Part shown: piece by piece, positions 36,102 through 47,669 of the stretch
Position numbering within the stretch: the stretch's first letter is position 1
Layout: every line of letters begins with the position of its first letter
Assembly (NCBI GenBank): GCA_037447655.1
Contig: JBBHKE010000990.1
Location: 252,177 to 316,176 of the forward strand
Direction of reading: 5' to 3'
Length of the DNA: 64,000 nt
Source of the DNA: Zygnema cylindricum
Lineage: Eukaryota > Streptophyta > Zygnematophyceae > Zygnematales > Zygnemataceae
Translations under genes and position numbers: made by a program
The notes under the pieces: generated by a model
Seen by the model: only the letters and a program-made list of their open reading frames with translations
The model's database searches: none
Told to the model about the DNA's origin: nothing

Positions 36102-36840
36102 TCCACAATCCATAATGCCTTTGATTAAATCGAAATTAACTTAATAACATAATTATATATGAAATACATATTCTTTAACATAAATCAAATTAATGCAAGT
36201 TCACATTATCTGTTTAAACATCAAGATAAATATACACATAAATACAAACCACAATCTGTAATTTCAATAATTTAAATCATATTAATTGAAAACATATAAT
36301 CAGATATTGAATGTATATTAATCAACATTTATCAATCTGAAACAGGTACACCAATCATTCTACTGCGTAATATCAACGGTGAAAAGGGACTTTGTAATGG
36401 AACCAAAATTTGAGTGGTGGGTCTTTCCAGAAACTGCATTCATGCAAAAAAACTCACTGGTGTTGCACGAAACATTGAAATTTTCATTCCGCGTATACTG
36501 ATGATCAACAACGAAAAAAATTTGCCATTCCAAATCAAACGGCCCATTCCAAATCTAACGGCGACAATTTCCAGTACAAGTAGGATTTGCTATCACAATC
36601 AACAAAGCACAAGGACAATCAATACACCACTTGGGTCTGTATTTGCCCCAATCATTGTTTGCACACGGACAACTATATGTGGCATTGTCGTCGGTCACTT
36701 CACGCGCCAATGTAAAAGTGTTGATTGAGAACCAATACTTCAGGATGAAAACGGAACGTATACCAAGAATGTTGTTTACAAAAGTGTTACTAATGCATAG
36801 TGTACATCAGTTGAATTATTAGTGACACAAGTAGACAAAT
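36102..36840 (+). pseudogene. Helitron PIF1-like helicase, C-terminal fragment
   Basis: Short frames match the helicase C-terminus: TPIILLRNINGEKGLCNGT, then after a frame change GLYLPQSLFAHGQLYVALS and VTSRANVKVLI. These are the conserved final motifs of Helitron helicases. The first 250 bases are AT-rich and do not read clearly. Confidence 0.82.
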
Positions 36841-38596
36841 GATATGCTAGGTTTATGATTTCAAATGCATATTGTGTAACAAAACACACCAACATGAAAT
36901 CTGTAACTAAAAATTAACATTTGATTTCCAGCAGTTACACCTAGATATAGGTGGAGAATGGTTAGTTAAGTATAGTTAGTCAGTTGAAATTGATAGAGCA
37001 ACACACCATTACACGTTATTACAAAGGTGACACTCAGTCATCAATAAACCCATTTAATCTCAACTACGATATTCCTGTTGTGAAGTAGACTAAATTATGA
37101 ACTTCAAAACATATTTGTTTGCACAGAATGACATCTTACATGGGACATTCTCTTGGTTTAAAATTGTCTATGTTTGTGCTGTAAATCAAAACACCCTATG
37201 GTTGTTATTCCCACATATAATTTACATTTGTATAGTTCATCAAAAAACCCACCTGTAGTTGTTCCCAAATATATAGTGTACAAAAACTTTATACAAGCAT
37301 AAACACACACAACACGAACCTTGCCTGTGTAACGGGCATTTTTGGTCTTGTTTCATAAATTTTGTTCCACTAACATTTGTTCTTGTGTTGATGAACTTAA
37401 CTTACGTCCCATGTTTGTGGCTGTTCAATTGAAAACTTCATTGGAACCACGTTCACCACGCACATTAAGAAAAAGTATGATTTACGAAAGCATGAGTACC
37501 GCTCCTAAAAAGAAGTGAAATTCTTTTTACAGCGGGGTTCTTTTTAATATTGTAGTGGAGGGACACCTTAAATTTTTGCAGTAGCAAAACTCGTTTCTAG
37601 AAGGTTCTTAGGATCCCAAAGAGCACGAATGATATTTTTGCATGATTTTGTGCTCTAAACATTGCGACATGAAAGTTGTAGTCAGATTCGAATATGGAGA
37701 GATAGAGATTTTTTTGTTTTACTGTTTATAAAAGAATGTGCTTCAATTCGTGAATGTATGTACAACCGAAAACTCGTTTGAAGATATTTCATTCATTGGG
37801 GAGACATTTTCGCACAGGTTTTGACTTTGATCAATTGTCAAATGAAAAAAAAAAATACTATTTTTATGCGATTTATCCCAAGATTCAGCTATTTTGGCTC
37901 AACCATTGAATTAACTTCTTACGAATGATCAAATATAGGTCTGTAAGGAGCAAGCGGGGCCAGCGCAGGTGCAAGGACAATAGAAGTCTTTGGAATCTCT
38001 TAAAGGTCCCCCCGACGCGTATACAAGGATTGGAGCAATCATGAGTTAGGTGCAGTCTTGGCTATTATAGAGAAGTACTTGGTCGCCTACGCAATCTGGC
38101 GCAATAACAAGGCTGAATCTTCTCGTAACAATTATCACGCTAGCCGGAGCAATAACATGGTCATGTCTTCTTGTTACAATTATGACGTGGGTGACACTTT
38201 GTCACCAACGTGGAAGACGAATATTCAATCCACCTGACTTACTGAGCCAGTCGTGTGTGTGTGCAAAAGTCATTGCATGATGTCTCGAGGATTTCTTGAT
38301 CTTTTGATTTGTGAACAATTTTACTACCTTTGTATTCTTGAGGAGTGGCTTAGCATGTGTCTCTTAAAGAGGGAAGATTAAGGGGGCTATTAAGCAAGAT
38401 ACCTATCAATCGCAGGGGTCTCTAAGAAACTAAAGGCACAATGTTACCAAGGATTTTGAGAATTGGTATACTGATTAAGTTCAAAAAATGTAACAATTTC
38501 CAAAGAACTTTCTCAATTAATAATAAAGAGGCAAACCGGTAGAGTGTAAGATCCAGAAACATATATAAATATAATAATTAGCAGAAGTAAGAAAAA
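36841..38596. other. Intergenic, no gene recognised
   Basis: This AT-rich sequence probably includes the Helitron 3' flank. A 6-bp hairpin (GCCTGT with ACGGGC, 37323-37337) resembles a Helitron end but lacks the expected CTRR. From about 37930 to 38230 the composition changes to a more GC-balanced sequence without a recognisable frame. I see no coding region. Confidence 0.5.
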
Positions 38597-38790
38597 GAGA
38601 AATACCATGAAAAAAGAAAATTAAAAAAGAGAAAAAAGTAGGGATTACCAGATATTTTCAAAAAAAATAACTTTTCCTCTTTCCTTTTCTTTTTCCCATA
38701 TATTCTATAAGGAAAAATAAAAAGAAAAGGAAAGAGAGAAATTATTTTCTCAATAATATCAGATAAACCCTACTTATTTTTTCCTTTTTA
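38597..38790. repeat. Fold-back inverted repeat
   Basis: Two arms of roughly 60-90 bases, about 38630-38697 and 38709-38775, are imperfect reverse complements around a short centre. The outer AGTAGGG pairs with CCCTACTT, and a pyrimidine tract pairs with a purine tract. The DNA could form one long hairpin, as in a fold-back MITE. No target duplication was identified. Confidence 0.7.
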
Positions 38791-39112
38791 ACTTTACTTC
38801 CTCAAATTAAACTTTACAAGTTTGAATTAAAACAAAGAAAAACGGGTCCAATAGGATTATATTTTATCGATTCGAATATTGATTCCCTTCACAATTTCAG
38901 GCTTTAAACTACTTTTTTTATTCAAGAAAACCCTAAAAAATAACTCATCCATTTGGAACTCCCGGCTTGTAACACACTTAAAAAAAAATATGGACCAAAA
39001 AAATAGGAAAACACAAAAAACCCTAAAATTGCCCAAAAATGGCACACACATTCTCTTACACAAACACTGTTTTCTTTATTGTGTTTTTTTTTTTTTACAA
39101 AAATTAAACCCC

Positions 39113-40075
39113 TCAAAAACCTTTGGATTGCTGACGACGAGCCTTCCCTGGCCTCTGCGGTTTGCCTTTCTTCCCTCCAACCCCTCTCCCTCCTCCCCCG
39201 CCTCTCCCTCCACCCCCTCTCCCCCTACCCCCTCTACCAACCGTAAACCCACTTTTACTACTCTTAAAATCTGACATATCTCCAGCTGACATCTCATCAT
39301 TTTGTTTTTTTAACCTTTTCCTCCCTCCAAAACCAAACTTTCCATCTCTCGCCTGTCTCTTTTTTGACACCGCACCTTCTCCTCTCCCTCCTCCTTCTCC
39401 TCTCCCTCCTCCTCCTCGTCCGCCTCGTCCTCCTCTCTCCCCTCCCTGTCTCCCTCCTCTCCCTCCTTCTCCCCCTGCTTGATCCAAATCTACATCAAAC
39501 TCCTCCTCTCCCTCCTTATACCCTCCGTGTTCTCTCCCTTTCCTCCATTTTTTCACCGACTCTATCGCATCTTTCTTCTGTTTCGCTCTCTCTTTTAACT
39601 TCTCCGCTTGGACCTCTTTGGAGTACCTCTTTGAGTCTCTCTGTTTCCTCCTCTCTTCCGCTTCTGCCAGCTGTTTCTGCTCTGACAGCAGAGAATCTTT
39701 CACACGTGCCATGTGTGCATCTCCTTTTACCATTTCTGCGTAATAATCGCTCGGTCGTAAAACAGGAACTCCTTTCTCCTGAAGCCACGTGTAAGCCATC
39801 CGCGAAGCTCCGAGAGCTTGAGAATACAATGCGGCTTCGCGCGACAAATCGTCACTTGCGTCGATTTTTTCCGATTCGATAGTATCGTCCGCCGGTACAA
39901 TTAGGGTTTCTAGCCAGTTTATATCCGAAGGCCAAGCTATGTCTTCTAATTTTTCATGCATAGCAGTAGTGTTGTAGATGGCATTAGGTTTAGGGTTTTG
40001 GGTTTCCACCAAAGATTCTTCATCGTCATCGGAAGATTCTTCGGAGCTTGTTAATGGATCTTCTTCTTTGGCCAT
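39113..40075 (-). CDS. EBP2: EBP2, nucleolar rRNA-processing protein
   Basis: An uninterrupted 320-residue frame has the full EBP2 (EBNA1-binding protein 2 homologue) architecture. EBP2 acts in the nucleolus in maturation of the large ribosomal subunit. Visible signatures are an acidic N-terminus (about 7-25), the core LEDIAWPSDINWLETL (about 43-58), SREAALYSQALGASR (about 79-93), VLRPSDYYAEMVKGDAHM (about 105-122), and a charged coiled coil ending ERAKQKKDAIESVKKWRKG (about 165-183). The C-terminus has KFGFGGRKRLKKQND and a final RPGKARRQQ. Between these lie long arginine/glycine-rich low-complexity inserts that make the tail longer than usual. The ATG at 40075 is chosen because upstream DNA is a non-coding polypurine leader. 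No introns were found. Confidence 0.95.
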   Translation of the reverse strand: MAKEEDPLTSSEESSDDDEESLVETQNPKPNAIYNTTAMHEKLEDIAWPSDINWLETLIVPADDTIESEKIDASDDLSREAALYSQALGASRMAYTWLQEKGVPVLRPSDYYAEMVKGDAHMARVKDSLLSEQKQLAEAEERRKQRDSKRYSKEVQAEKLKERAKQKKDAIESVKKWRKGREHGGYKEGEEEFDVDLDQAGGEGGRGGRQGGERGGRGGRGGGGRGEGGGRGEGAVSKKRQARDGKFGFGGRKRLKKQNDEMSAGDMSDFKSSKSGFTVGRGGRGRGGGGRGGGGGRGVGGKKGKPQRPGKARRQQSKGF

Positions 40076-40285
40076 GGAAGGAGGAATGAGAGGGCGGGAA
40101 GAATGAGAGGAAGAGGGAAGAATTGAGAGGGGGAAGAATGAGAGGGAAGAGAGAGAGGGAAGAAAGAGAGAGAAGAAAGAGAGAGAAGAGTGATAGGGTG
40201 TGGAAGACTACCGAGAGGTTACAAAAGGCAGGAGAAAGAAAGGGGACACCTTCAAAACAAAAAAAAAAAAAAAAAAATTGTAGAA
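40076..40285 (-). promoter_or_regulatory. EBP2 upstream leader, GA/CT-rich
   Basis: The region just upstream of the EBP2 start is GAGGGAAGA-type purine repeat (CT-rich on the gene strand) and ends in a run of about 18 A. It is likely the 5' untranslated leader and core promoter. No TATA box was identified. Confidence 0.45.
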
Positions 40286-40519
40286 TTTGCAAAATCCCGG
40301 GGAATGATACAGAGAAAAGTCAACAGTTTTAAAATGTTTTATTTTTTATGTTTTATTTTCCCTTTTTCCTAGGGCTTTTTTTTGCTCGTAGAGTAAGTCT
40401 AAGCCAAAACACGTAAACCTCTATTTGCAGTTCGCACCAGAATTTTGAGGAAAATATGATACTTTAATAGTATTATATTAATGTAATATAATACTTTCAA
40501 TTGTTTGCCGTAATACTAG

Positions 40520-40730
40520 CTTTTAAAAGGAAAGGAAAGAAAAGGAAAAGGAAAAGGAAAAGGAAAAAAAAAGGAAAAGGAAAAGGAAATAATGTTTGAT
40601 TCTGGACAAAAAAAAGTTCCTAAAAAATAATACACTTATGATAGTTTGACCTAATTATAGCTTTCGAAAGGAGGAAAAGGAAAAGGAAAAGGAAAGGAAA
40701 AGAAAAAGAAAAAGAAAAGGAAATAAAAAA
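40520..40730. repeat. AAAAGG microsatellite in a duplicated segment
   Basis: Two blocks of AAAAGG repeats (about 40525-40588 and 40672-40722) are each followed by similar sequence (TGATTCTGGACAAAA and TTAATTCTGGAGAAAA). This indicates a local duplication of about 145 bp around a growing microsatellite. Confidence 0.75.
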
Positions 40731-41664
40731 ATGCTTAATTCTGGAGAAAAGTTCCGAAAGGGACATAGGGTTCAGAACTAGAACAAAGGAGGAGTTCAAT
40801 AAGATTAAGATTCATCTCCAGATTTTAAGGCGATGATCCTGAACGTCCGATCACCTTTTTTTCGACCAGTGAAAAATTCAGCTCTTTTAAACGATTATCA
40901 ATCGTCGCAACAGCGTTTTGTCGTTTTTGGGAGTTTGAGAAAGTATCCACCTGAAAAGTCTTGAACCGGCGGGACTATATGGGCCAATGACAGACAAGGC
41001 CGTACAGTATCGGCTATGAAATATGACTTTCTTAGGGTGTATGCCCATGCAGCCGTAACTTTTAACGAGCAAAATCTATCCTTAAGTACAGATTCTTCGA
41101 ACGCGTTTTACGGGTGTCAAAAACCGAAAGTCGTCAATTAATTCGTGACGATTGTAGACGATATACAATATTGTGAGTTTGTGACATTTGCACGTCTTTC
41201 TTTTTGTGACGCTGTAGACGTTTGGTTTTTTGTGACATTGTCGACGACATGCTCATTGGTCTCCAAAGTGTTGAATTTTGAAATCATTTACGATAATAAA
41301 TTAATAATTACGAAAATGCGGAAAACATACAATTGTAGCAGATGTCACCACAAGTAACGCATAAACCAATCGAGAGTCCTAACTGGACAAACTAAAAGAG
41401 CGCTAACTATAATTGAAGAGAAATCAACAAATAAAGATCTAATCATTTATGTCTATAAAGTATAAACATAATAAAAGGTGGTTTTCGTGTGAAACAGCCA
41501 AACAAGATATTATTTCTAAAATAAAAATTAGAGTGGAAAGCACTAAATCTAACACACCCTTTCCATGTAAGAAAAGAGTATTTAAAAATGAGCACGTTTA
41601 GTTGGAAGATTCGTACATTTTCAGATCGACGGTTATATCGATTTGAGAGAGTTCGTGCACTCTA
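40731..41664. other. Intergenic, no gene recognised
   Basis: AT-rich sequence with scattered GTACGG-like words. No long frame, RNA gene or mobile-element terminus is apparent. Confidence 0.5.
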
Positions 41665-42013
41665 CATTATTGGCGGAAGAGAATCCTGGACGTCCACGCG
41701 GCTAGGTACGGCTATTTTGACTTATCCCGTTTCTTGTACGGCAACACGATCCTCGCATTTGTGATATTCCGTCTAGCGATTCGTTCATAGCTTACCATAC
41801 GGCGTGGGAAAAACCGAGTGAAGCGCACGTTTCGTACAAAGAATATGGGTTAAGTGAACGATCTGCGAGAACGAAAGCCGACCTACCGCATTTATACCGG
41901 ATTCGAATCTCGTACAGGAATATGTTCGAATTGATGCTTGACGTCCCGATATCGATTTTTTACATGCCGTACGGTCCCGTGAGCGATTCGCTCGATAAGG
42001 AACCTTGATTGTA

Positions 42014-42220
42014 CACCGCGAATCGCTATTAACGTTAATCACTCTAATTCGGCGCCCCTAAATTTATACCCAAATATTAAATAGAGTGATTAAAAAAACC
42101 CCAAAAATGAAATTAGAGTGACTGATTTCCTCGGAGATCCTCAAATTCCCAATTAGTGTTAATCACGCTAATTGATATTAAACACTAAATATTTGTTAAC
42201 GCTAATAGCGATTCGCGGTG
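42014..42220. mobile_element. MITE with CACCG termini and TA flanks (copy 1)
   Basis: Perfect terminal inverted repeats CACCGCGAATCGCTATTA and its complement bound a 207-bp element flanked by TA on both sides (42012-42013, 42221-42222). No coding capacity. The TA duplication suggests a Tc1/mariner-type transposase in trans. Confidence 0.82.
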
Positions 42221-42227
42221 TACAGTA

Positions 42228-42425
42228 CACCGCCAATCGCTATTAGAGTATATAACGCTAATTCGGTGCCCCTAAATTTTGACCCCAAAACCTGAAATAG
42301 AATTAATAACGCTATTTAAGTACGTGGACCATAATCTGCCACGTCTCAGGCACTAAATTAGAATCAATAACGCTAATTTTTTGTTGACGCTATTTAATCC
42401 TTGACTCTAATAGCGATTGGCGGTG
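42228..42425. mobile_element. MITE with CACCG termini and TA flanks (copy 2)
   Basis: A 198-bp sister copy placed 7 bp after copy 1, with termini CACCGCCAATCGCTATTA and complement, TA flanks, and a similar interior (CTAATTCGGTGCCCCTAAATTT). Confidence 0.82.
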
Positions 42426-42613
42426 TACCATACACTTCTATGATCGCCTTGCCGTACATATACCGGGTTAAGTCGAAATAGCCGTACTGAGCCGCGTGGA
42501 CGTCCACGATTCCTGGCTGGATTTCTTCCGTCGATAATGCAAAGCGCGCCAAAACTCCCTTATCGATACAATCATTATCTGAAACTACATATATCCTCCA
42601 ATCTAAACCGTGC

Positions 42614-42704
42614 CACGTGTCGCACTAGCTTTCCCCGACATTTGGACAAACACATTAGCTAAAAGTCAGGGAAAGACAACCAATTTTTAAGCACTATATA
42701 TTTA
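42614..42704 (+). promoter_or_regulatory. Putative promoter of the proline-rich protein gene
   Basis: A G-box (CACGTG, 42614-42619), a CCAAT word (about 42680) and a TATA box (TATATATTTA, 42695-42704) lie in normal order about 320 bp before the predicted start codon. A start of transcription near 42730 is inferred. Confidence 0.5.
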
Positions 42705-43021
42705 TGGAAAAAGCTTCATTGTTATCACTTTATATCGAAAAGCATTCGAGTTTATCTACTTTCATTGTCTCATCACATATTCTCATCTATCTTCATCCGA
42801 TTTCATCCATTTTTGAGATTCAATTTCACAAAATTTTACAGTTTTTTACCAAAGTCAGTTCAGTTTCAGCAATTTACCACAATTTCTGTTGATTATAACT
42901 ACTTGCATTCATTATTCTTATGCTAAAGGACCCAAGAAGTAAATTTTCTCTATTTCACTCACTTGATCATCCAATCCGTAAAATCTTATCCCAACAACAC
43001 AATTTGAAAACAAAAAAAAAG

Positions 43022-43981
43022 ATGGTTGCACAAATATCCTCGAAGTCTTTATTGACTTCCATTTTTATATCTTTTATGTTACTTCAATTGACTCTTCCTT
43101 TATGTTTCGGTGAAATTAGCAAAACAACGAGCAAAAAGGGTGTCGATCTTGGTACTGTAACACATTTTTTGGTCATCTCTCTACTTTGTTTGTTTTTTCT
43201 CTTCTTTTTTTTCCTATAAATTTGCCATCCATTTCTGAGATTACTTTTGAAGAATCATACATTGTAGTTGTGCAACTAACTTTTTTTTGTTTTTGTTTTT
43301 GTTTCATCGAAGGTCGAAAATTTGGAAGTTGAGGAAAAATCGATCTTTGTAAATTTCAAGGAAAATATGGGAAATGTGAAATTCCTCAAATTCCGAAAAT
43401 AAAAGGTTAGATTTAACTTCAAAAATTTACAATCAACAATGTTTACCTTTGTTTCTAATTGCAAATTATGAAATGTTGGGTCATTATTTCCGTTTTGTGC
43501 CGTGGGAAGATCTTATAACTCTGCATCTCACTTCTTGTGTGATTTTTTATGTTGTAGGACCACTTATTCCTCTTCCGTTTCTTTCCCCTCCTCACCCTAC
43601 TCCCCCACCGCCTCCCCCCCCCCTCTCCCACTCCCACTCCCACTCCCACTCCCACTCCCACTCCCACTCCCACTCCCACTCCGACTCCCACTCCCGCTCC
43701 TCTCCCTCTCCCTCTCCCTCTCCCTCGCCCACTCCCACTCCCGCCCCCCGCTCTCTCTCCCGCTCCCTCTCCCTCTCCCTCGCCCACTCCCACTCCTACT
43801 CCCACTCCCTCCCCTACCCCAACTCCTACTCCAACTCCCACTCCCTCTCCCTCTCCCTCTCCCTCTCCTACACCTGCACCTACTCCAAGTCTCAATCGGA
43901 CTCCTACACCCTCTCCTTCTCCTACTCCAGGCCCCTCCCCTCTTCCAGCTCCCACTCTCCCTCCTAGTCCTTCAACTTCAA
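43022..43981 (+). CDS. Secreted proline-rich (HRGP/AGP-like) protein, two exons predicted
   Basis: Exon 1 (43022-43151) starts with a signal peptide: MVAQISSK followed by a hydrophobic run to LPLCFGEI. It joins in phase to exon 2 (43558-43981), which opens [20 protein letters not shown] frame made of PTP, PSP and PAP repeats then runs to STS before the strong donor GTAAGT (43982). Such proteins are hydroxyproline-rich glycoproteins of the cell wall or cell surface. In the sequence as given, a run of ten C near 43613 puts exon 1 in a Ser-His frame; nine C would put it in the Pro-Thr frame, so a homopolymer error or frameshift is likely. The 3' exons are uncertain: acceptors at 45177 and 45521 could each add a short basic tail. 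It could instead be a microsatellite-derived pseudogene. Confidence 0.5.
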
Positions 43982-43985
43982 GTAA

Positions 43986-44362
<377 letters not shown>

Positions 44363-45270
44363 CTCTTCCTCCTTGGAATAATCTAGCAATTTTTTGGCTA
44401 CTTTTATTTCAAGGGTGTCAAAAAGTGCTAAATTGCCTTTTTATATTTCTGTATGTTTGTTATAATGTTTTGATGATTTTCTCATTTATTTTTATTAGTG
44501 AATGATTGAATGATTAAAAGAATGGATCAACAATTTCTTAGTTTAGCTTTCTTACTTACTTTTCCCTCATATAAATAAGAAAAAAAATCAAGGACTTTTT
44601 CTAAGTAAAAACTTCAAAGTTAAATACTCAATTCATATTACACAAAAAGTCAACGTCGGTTATTGAAATTAACAAATCTTTGAGCTACATTTTTGTATCT
44701 TCTTTTTTTGTGAAATCAGCTATAAAGAGTAGATTAACAACTTTTTTATCAATTTACATTTTTAAAGCTATTTTTCTGTCCTTCATTTTATTTTGACAAA
44801 ATAAATTTATTTAAATTAAAAAAATACATTCGATTAAAAAACATGTCAAAATTAAGAATTCTTGAAACCTCTGTTTTTTATATTATAATTTTGATTTTTT
44901 AGCTTCAGTATTTTTCTAGAAATTAGAAATTATCAACATCTCCCTTCCCTCTCCCTCTCCCTCTCCCTTTCCCTCTCAAACTTCTGTACTTAGATCTATA
45001 GCCACAATTTTGTTCCCATTTCATTTTCCATTACTTCCTCTTTGTCCATTCTTTTTTTTCCTTCATTTTTTTTCCATTAATCTTTGAAAGACATCTTTGA
45101 ATTGCTATTTATTCATCCTATTCTTTATAATTTAAATTTGGGAAATTGTTTCTTGTTTTTTTGTTCGTTTTCTCAGGTTTGTTAAAAAAGTTGGAAAAAG
45201 AGCTGCACAAAAAGAAGAAAATGTGAGCAAAGATTTTGTTTTTTCTTTGCATTTTTATTCTGTTTTTTTG
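44363..45270 (+). other. AT-rich probable intron of the proline-rich gene
   Basis: AT-rich sequence without a stable frame, with a short CTCCCT run at 44940-44978. A good acceptor, TTTTCTCAG at about 45177, would in phase add a short tail (LLKKLEKELHKKKKM) ending in a stop. Confidence 0.35.
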
Positions 45271-45277
45271 TTTAAAA

Positions 45278-45425
45278 GAGAGAGAGAGGGAGAGAGGAGG
45301 GGACTAGAGAGAGTTAGAGAGAGAGGGGAGGGGGGAACCGAAGTAGAGAGGGAAAGAGGGAGAGAGGGGGGGAGAGAGAGGGCGGGAGAGAGGGGGAGAG
45401 ATGGAGAGAGAGGTGAGAGAGAGTG
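45278..45425. repeat. GA-rich microsatellite
   Basis: GAGAGG and GAGAGGG repeats, imperfect. No coding value. Confidence 0.9.
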
Positions 45426-45521
45426 GGTTTGCTTCTTTTTTAAGTATTTGGATGTAAGTATTTTACCCCCTATTTTTATGTACGTATTTTTGCCCCTCCC
45501 CCCCCCTTTTTTTTCTCCACA

Positions 45522-46640
45522 GCCCAACATGGCCTCTCCCTCCATGGAAGAAGTTTGGATAGATTCAAAAAAGCTGACGTCATGAAATGTGAGTGTGGCG
45601 TCATCAAAACTCCCCGTTTCACTTTTTCCCTTAATTGCATTAATCTTGTGAAGTTTACCAAACACACTTTTAAATGAAAAATTTAAGTACTCAATGGTTG
45701 CCATTTTCGATTTTCTTTTCTTTTGTTGCATATTCTTTCTTTCTTTTCTTTTCTTTTGTTTTCTTACATTCTTGTTTGACATGCAGGATAAAATTGCAAA
45801 TTTCGGTTTTGATTTTCTTTATTTCCACACCGATAAAGAAATTCGAATTTCAAATGGTCAACTTGGAGGTTATTTCAAAAAATAAAATAGAATCCAAAAG
45901 TGGGGAAAACGTTGAAATAGGAGATAAAAGTCATAAGACTCGGACTTTATCGTGTTTTTTTTTTTTTTTTTTAATATTTTGTCAATATTCATCCATAGAT
46001 TCTACACCTTCCTAATCATTTTTATCATTTTTTATTATTTTTATGTTTTGTCGTTTTCCTTCTTCAAACCACCCTTCATGTGTGAAGATAGCTACGGTGA
46101 AGGCCGGAATTGTTGTTTTCTATAGTTTTATTATTCAATACACGGGGAGGGGGAGGGGAGGAGAGGGAGCGGGAGAGTTCTTTCCTTCGCTGTTTAGAGT
46201 TTCATTTAGGTTTTTATTCAGTTTTTTTTTTTTTTTTTGTCAGTTGGTGAGAAAAACGAGAAAAACAGTGTAACTTTACAATTAGAATAAGTAACAGTAC
46301 TACTCAAACTACAAAAATTACTATGCATATAATATTGTATAATGTAGACTATAGTATATAATATATAGTTATATTGTATACAGCATATAGATTGTGTAGT
46401 ATGGATTATATTGAACACTAGTGTATAGACATCTACATTCTCTATACTTGTGTAGAACATTTTTGATTTTTAATATACAATGGATTAAGATGTATAAGTT
46501 TCATAAATGTATATACGCTTTTTCTCTTCAACAATGTGATCAAACAACGGAATGATATTGCAAACTTTTGTCTTTTTTTCTAACTTATGTGTATGCGATT
46601 CTTCATGTATGTTGATTTGATTCACGAGCCTAACTACTTA
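45522..46640. other. Possible terminal exon then AT-rich spacer
   Basis: A polypyrimidine tract and TCCACAG (to 45521) form a strong acceptor, and GTGAGT follows at about 45588, so a 66-base exon is plausible. In the phase left by the proline-rich exon it reads THGL-like residues and then FKKADVMK. Beyond it only poly-T and AT-rich DNA is seen, with an ATA-rich stretch at 46318-46400. Confidence 0.3.
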
Positions 46641-46674
46641 TAGTGGATTGGTAATAAAATTGTCAACATTTTTT

Positions 46675-46890
46675 CTCCCGCTCCCTCTCTCTTCCACTCA
46701 CATTCCCATTCCCTCTCCCTCTCCCTCTTTCACTCCCCTCCCCTCTCCCTCTTCCTCTCTCTTCCACTCCCTTTGCCTCCACCCCCTTCCCCTCTTCCAC
46801 TCCCTTCCCCTCTCCCTCTCCCTTTCTCTCTCCCACTCCCTTCCCCTCCCAGTCCCACCTCCCTCCCCCCCTCCCTCTCCCCCTCCCGCG
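46675..46890. repeat. CTCCCT/CTTCC microsatellite
   Basis: Imperfect pyrimidine hexamer repeats on the plus strand. Open frames in it are compositional. Confidence 0.9.
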
Positions 46891-47124
46891 CACTTGGATT
46901 CTCTGAACTGTAGAACCTGTCCCGTGGTGATTAGAAACCTGCTGTTATCCGTACAGAGAGTGACACATGTAACTATTGTTAAATGCACACCTTACTGGTA
47001 GTTATTGCATGGTTAACTGGGAGAGGTTAACCTTTTTTGTCTAATACTGGAAGTGGATACTGAAAAACTTTCATAGAGATTGACCGTAAAACATTGCGGT
47101 CGTTTGGACAAGTCCAACCGTACA

Positions 47125-47340
47125 ATGCGAGGAGGGAGGAGGGAGGAAGGAGAGAGGGAGGAGGGAGGAAGGAGGGAGGGAGGAGGGAGGGAAGGAGGAA
47201 GGAGGGAGGAAGGAGGGAGGGGAGGAGGGAAGAGGGAGGAGGAAGGGAGGGAGGAAGGAGGGAGGGAGAGGAGGGAAGGAGGGAGGGAGGGAGGAAGGAG
47301 GGAGGGAGGGAGGAGGGAAGGGAAGGAGAGAGCAGAGAGA
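47125..47340. repeat. GGAGGGA/GGAAGGA microsatellite
   Basis: Purine repeat with seven- to eight-base periodicity. It separates a GTACGG-rich stretch from the 16-bp tandem repeat. Confidence 0.9.
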
Positions 47341-47483
47341 AAAGAGACGACCTTTTTGCTACCTGCCCAGGCCATCTACAGTGACCACCGACCAGCTTCT
47401 ATCCAACAAGGCAAGTCCACGTGTCGCCGCTGGTTAGCCAGGGGTATAGTCATAAATACGAGTCCTTACAAGTCCTCATCTAA

Positions 47484-47563
47484 CGTATTTTGTACCTTAC
47501 AGATTTTTACCCTTACGGATTTTGTACTCTACGGACATTGTACCTTGCGGATTTTGTACCGTG
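47484..47563 (+). repeat. Five copies of a 16-bp tandem repeat
   Basis: Units starting at 47484, 47500, 47516, 47532 and 47548 follow a consensus close to CGGATTTTGTACCTTA. They are diverged but exactly in register. Confidence 0.85.
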
Positions 47564-47669
47564 CAGTCGCACTTCAGGACGATAATAGCGCACAAAGAAT
47601 AGAAACGTTTTGAAAGTATCACAATGTGGACGATATAGATTGACAGAATCGTTCACTGACTTGGTTAGT

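Larger units (their letters stand above)
24559..36840 (+). mobile_element. Helitron (RepHel) remnant with three nested insertions
   Basis: The plus strand carries the HUH-type rolling-circle replication initiator joined to a PIF1-family helicase, the hallmark of autonomous Helitrons. The pieces are 24559-25225, 26270-28312, 34522-34967 and 36107 to about 36840. They are separated by a solo LTR (25226-26264), a full copia element (28313-34516) and a solo LTR (34968-36101). Neither terminus was identified: the 5' side is cut by an LTR, and no convincing hairpin plus CTRR end was found. Stops and frameshifts make it defective. Confidence 0.9.
41665..42550. mobile_element. Inverted-repeat element carrying two MITEs
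   Basis: The segment around 41670-41765 reappears as an imperfect reverse complement at about 42440-42548. The shared core is GTGGACGTCCACG-like, followed by a GTACGGCTATTT stretch. Between the arms lie two MITEs (42014-42220 and 42228-42425). It looks like a non-autonomous DNA element with arms of about 100 bases. No coding frame is present and the exact ends are uncertain. Confidence 0.6.

Noticed and set aside
37323-37345. Helitron 3' end at the GCCTGT/ACGGGC hairpin
   Set aside because: The expected CTRR terminus about ten bases downstream is absent.
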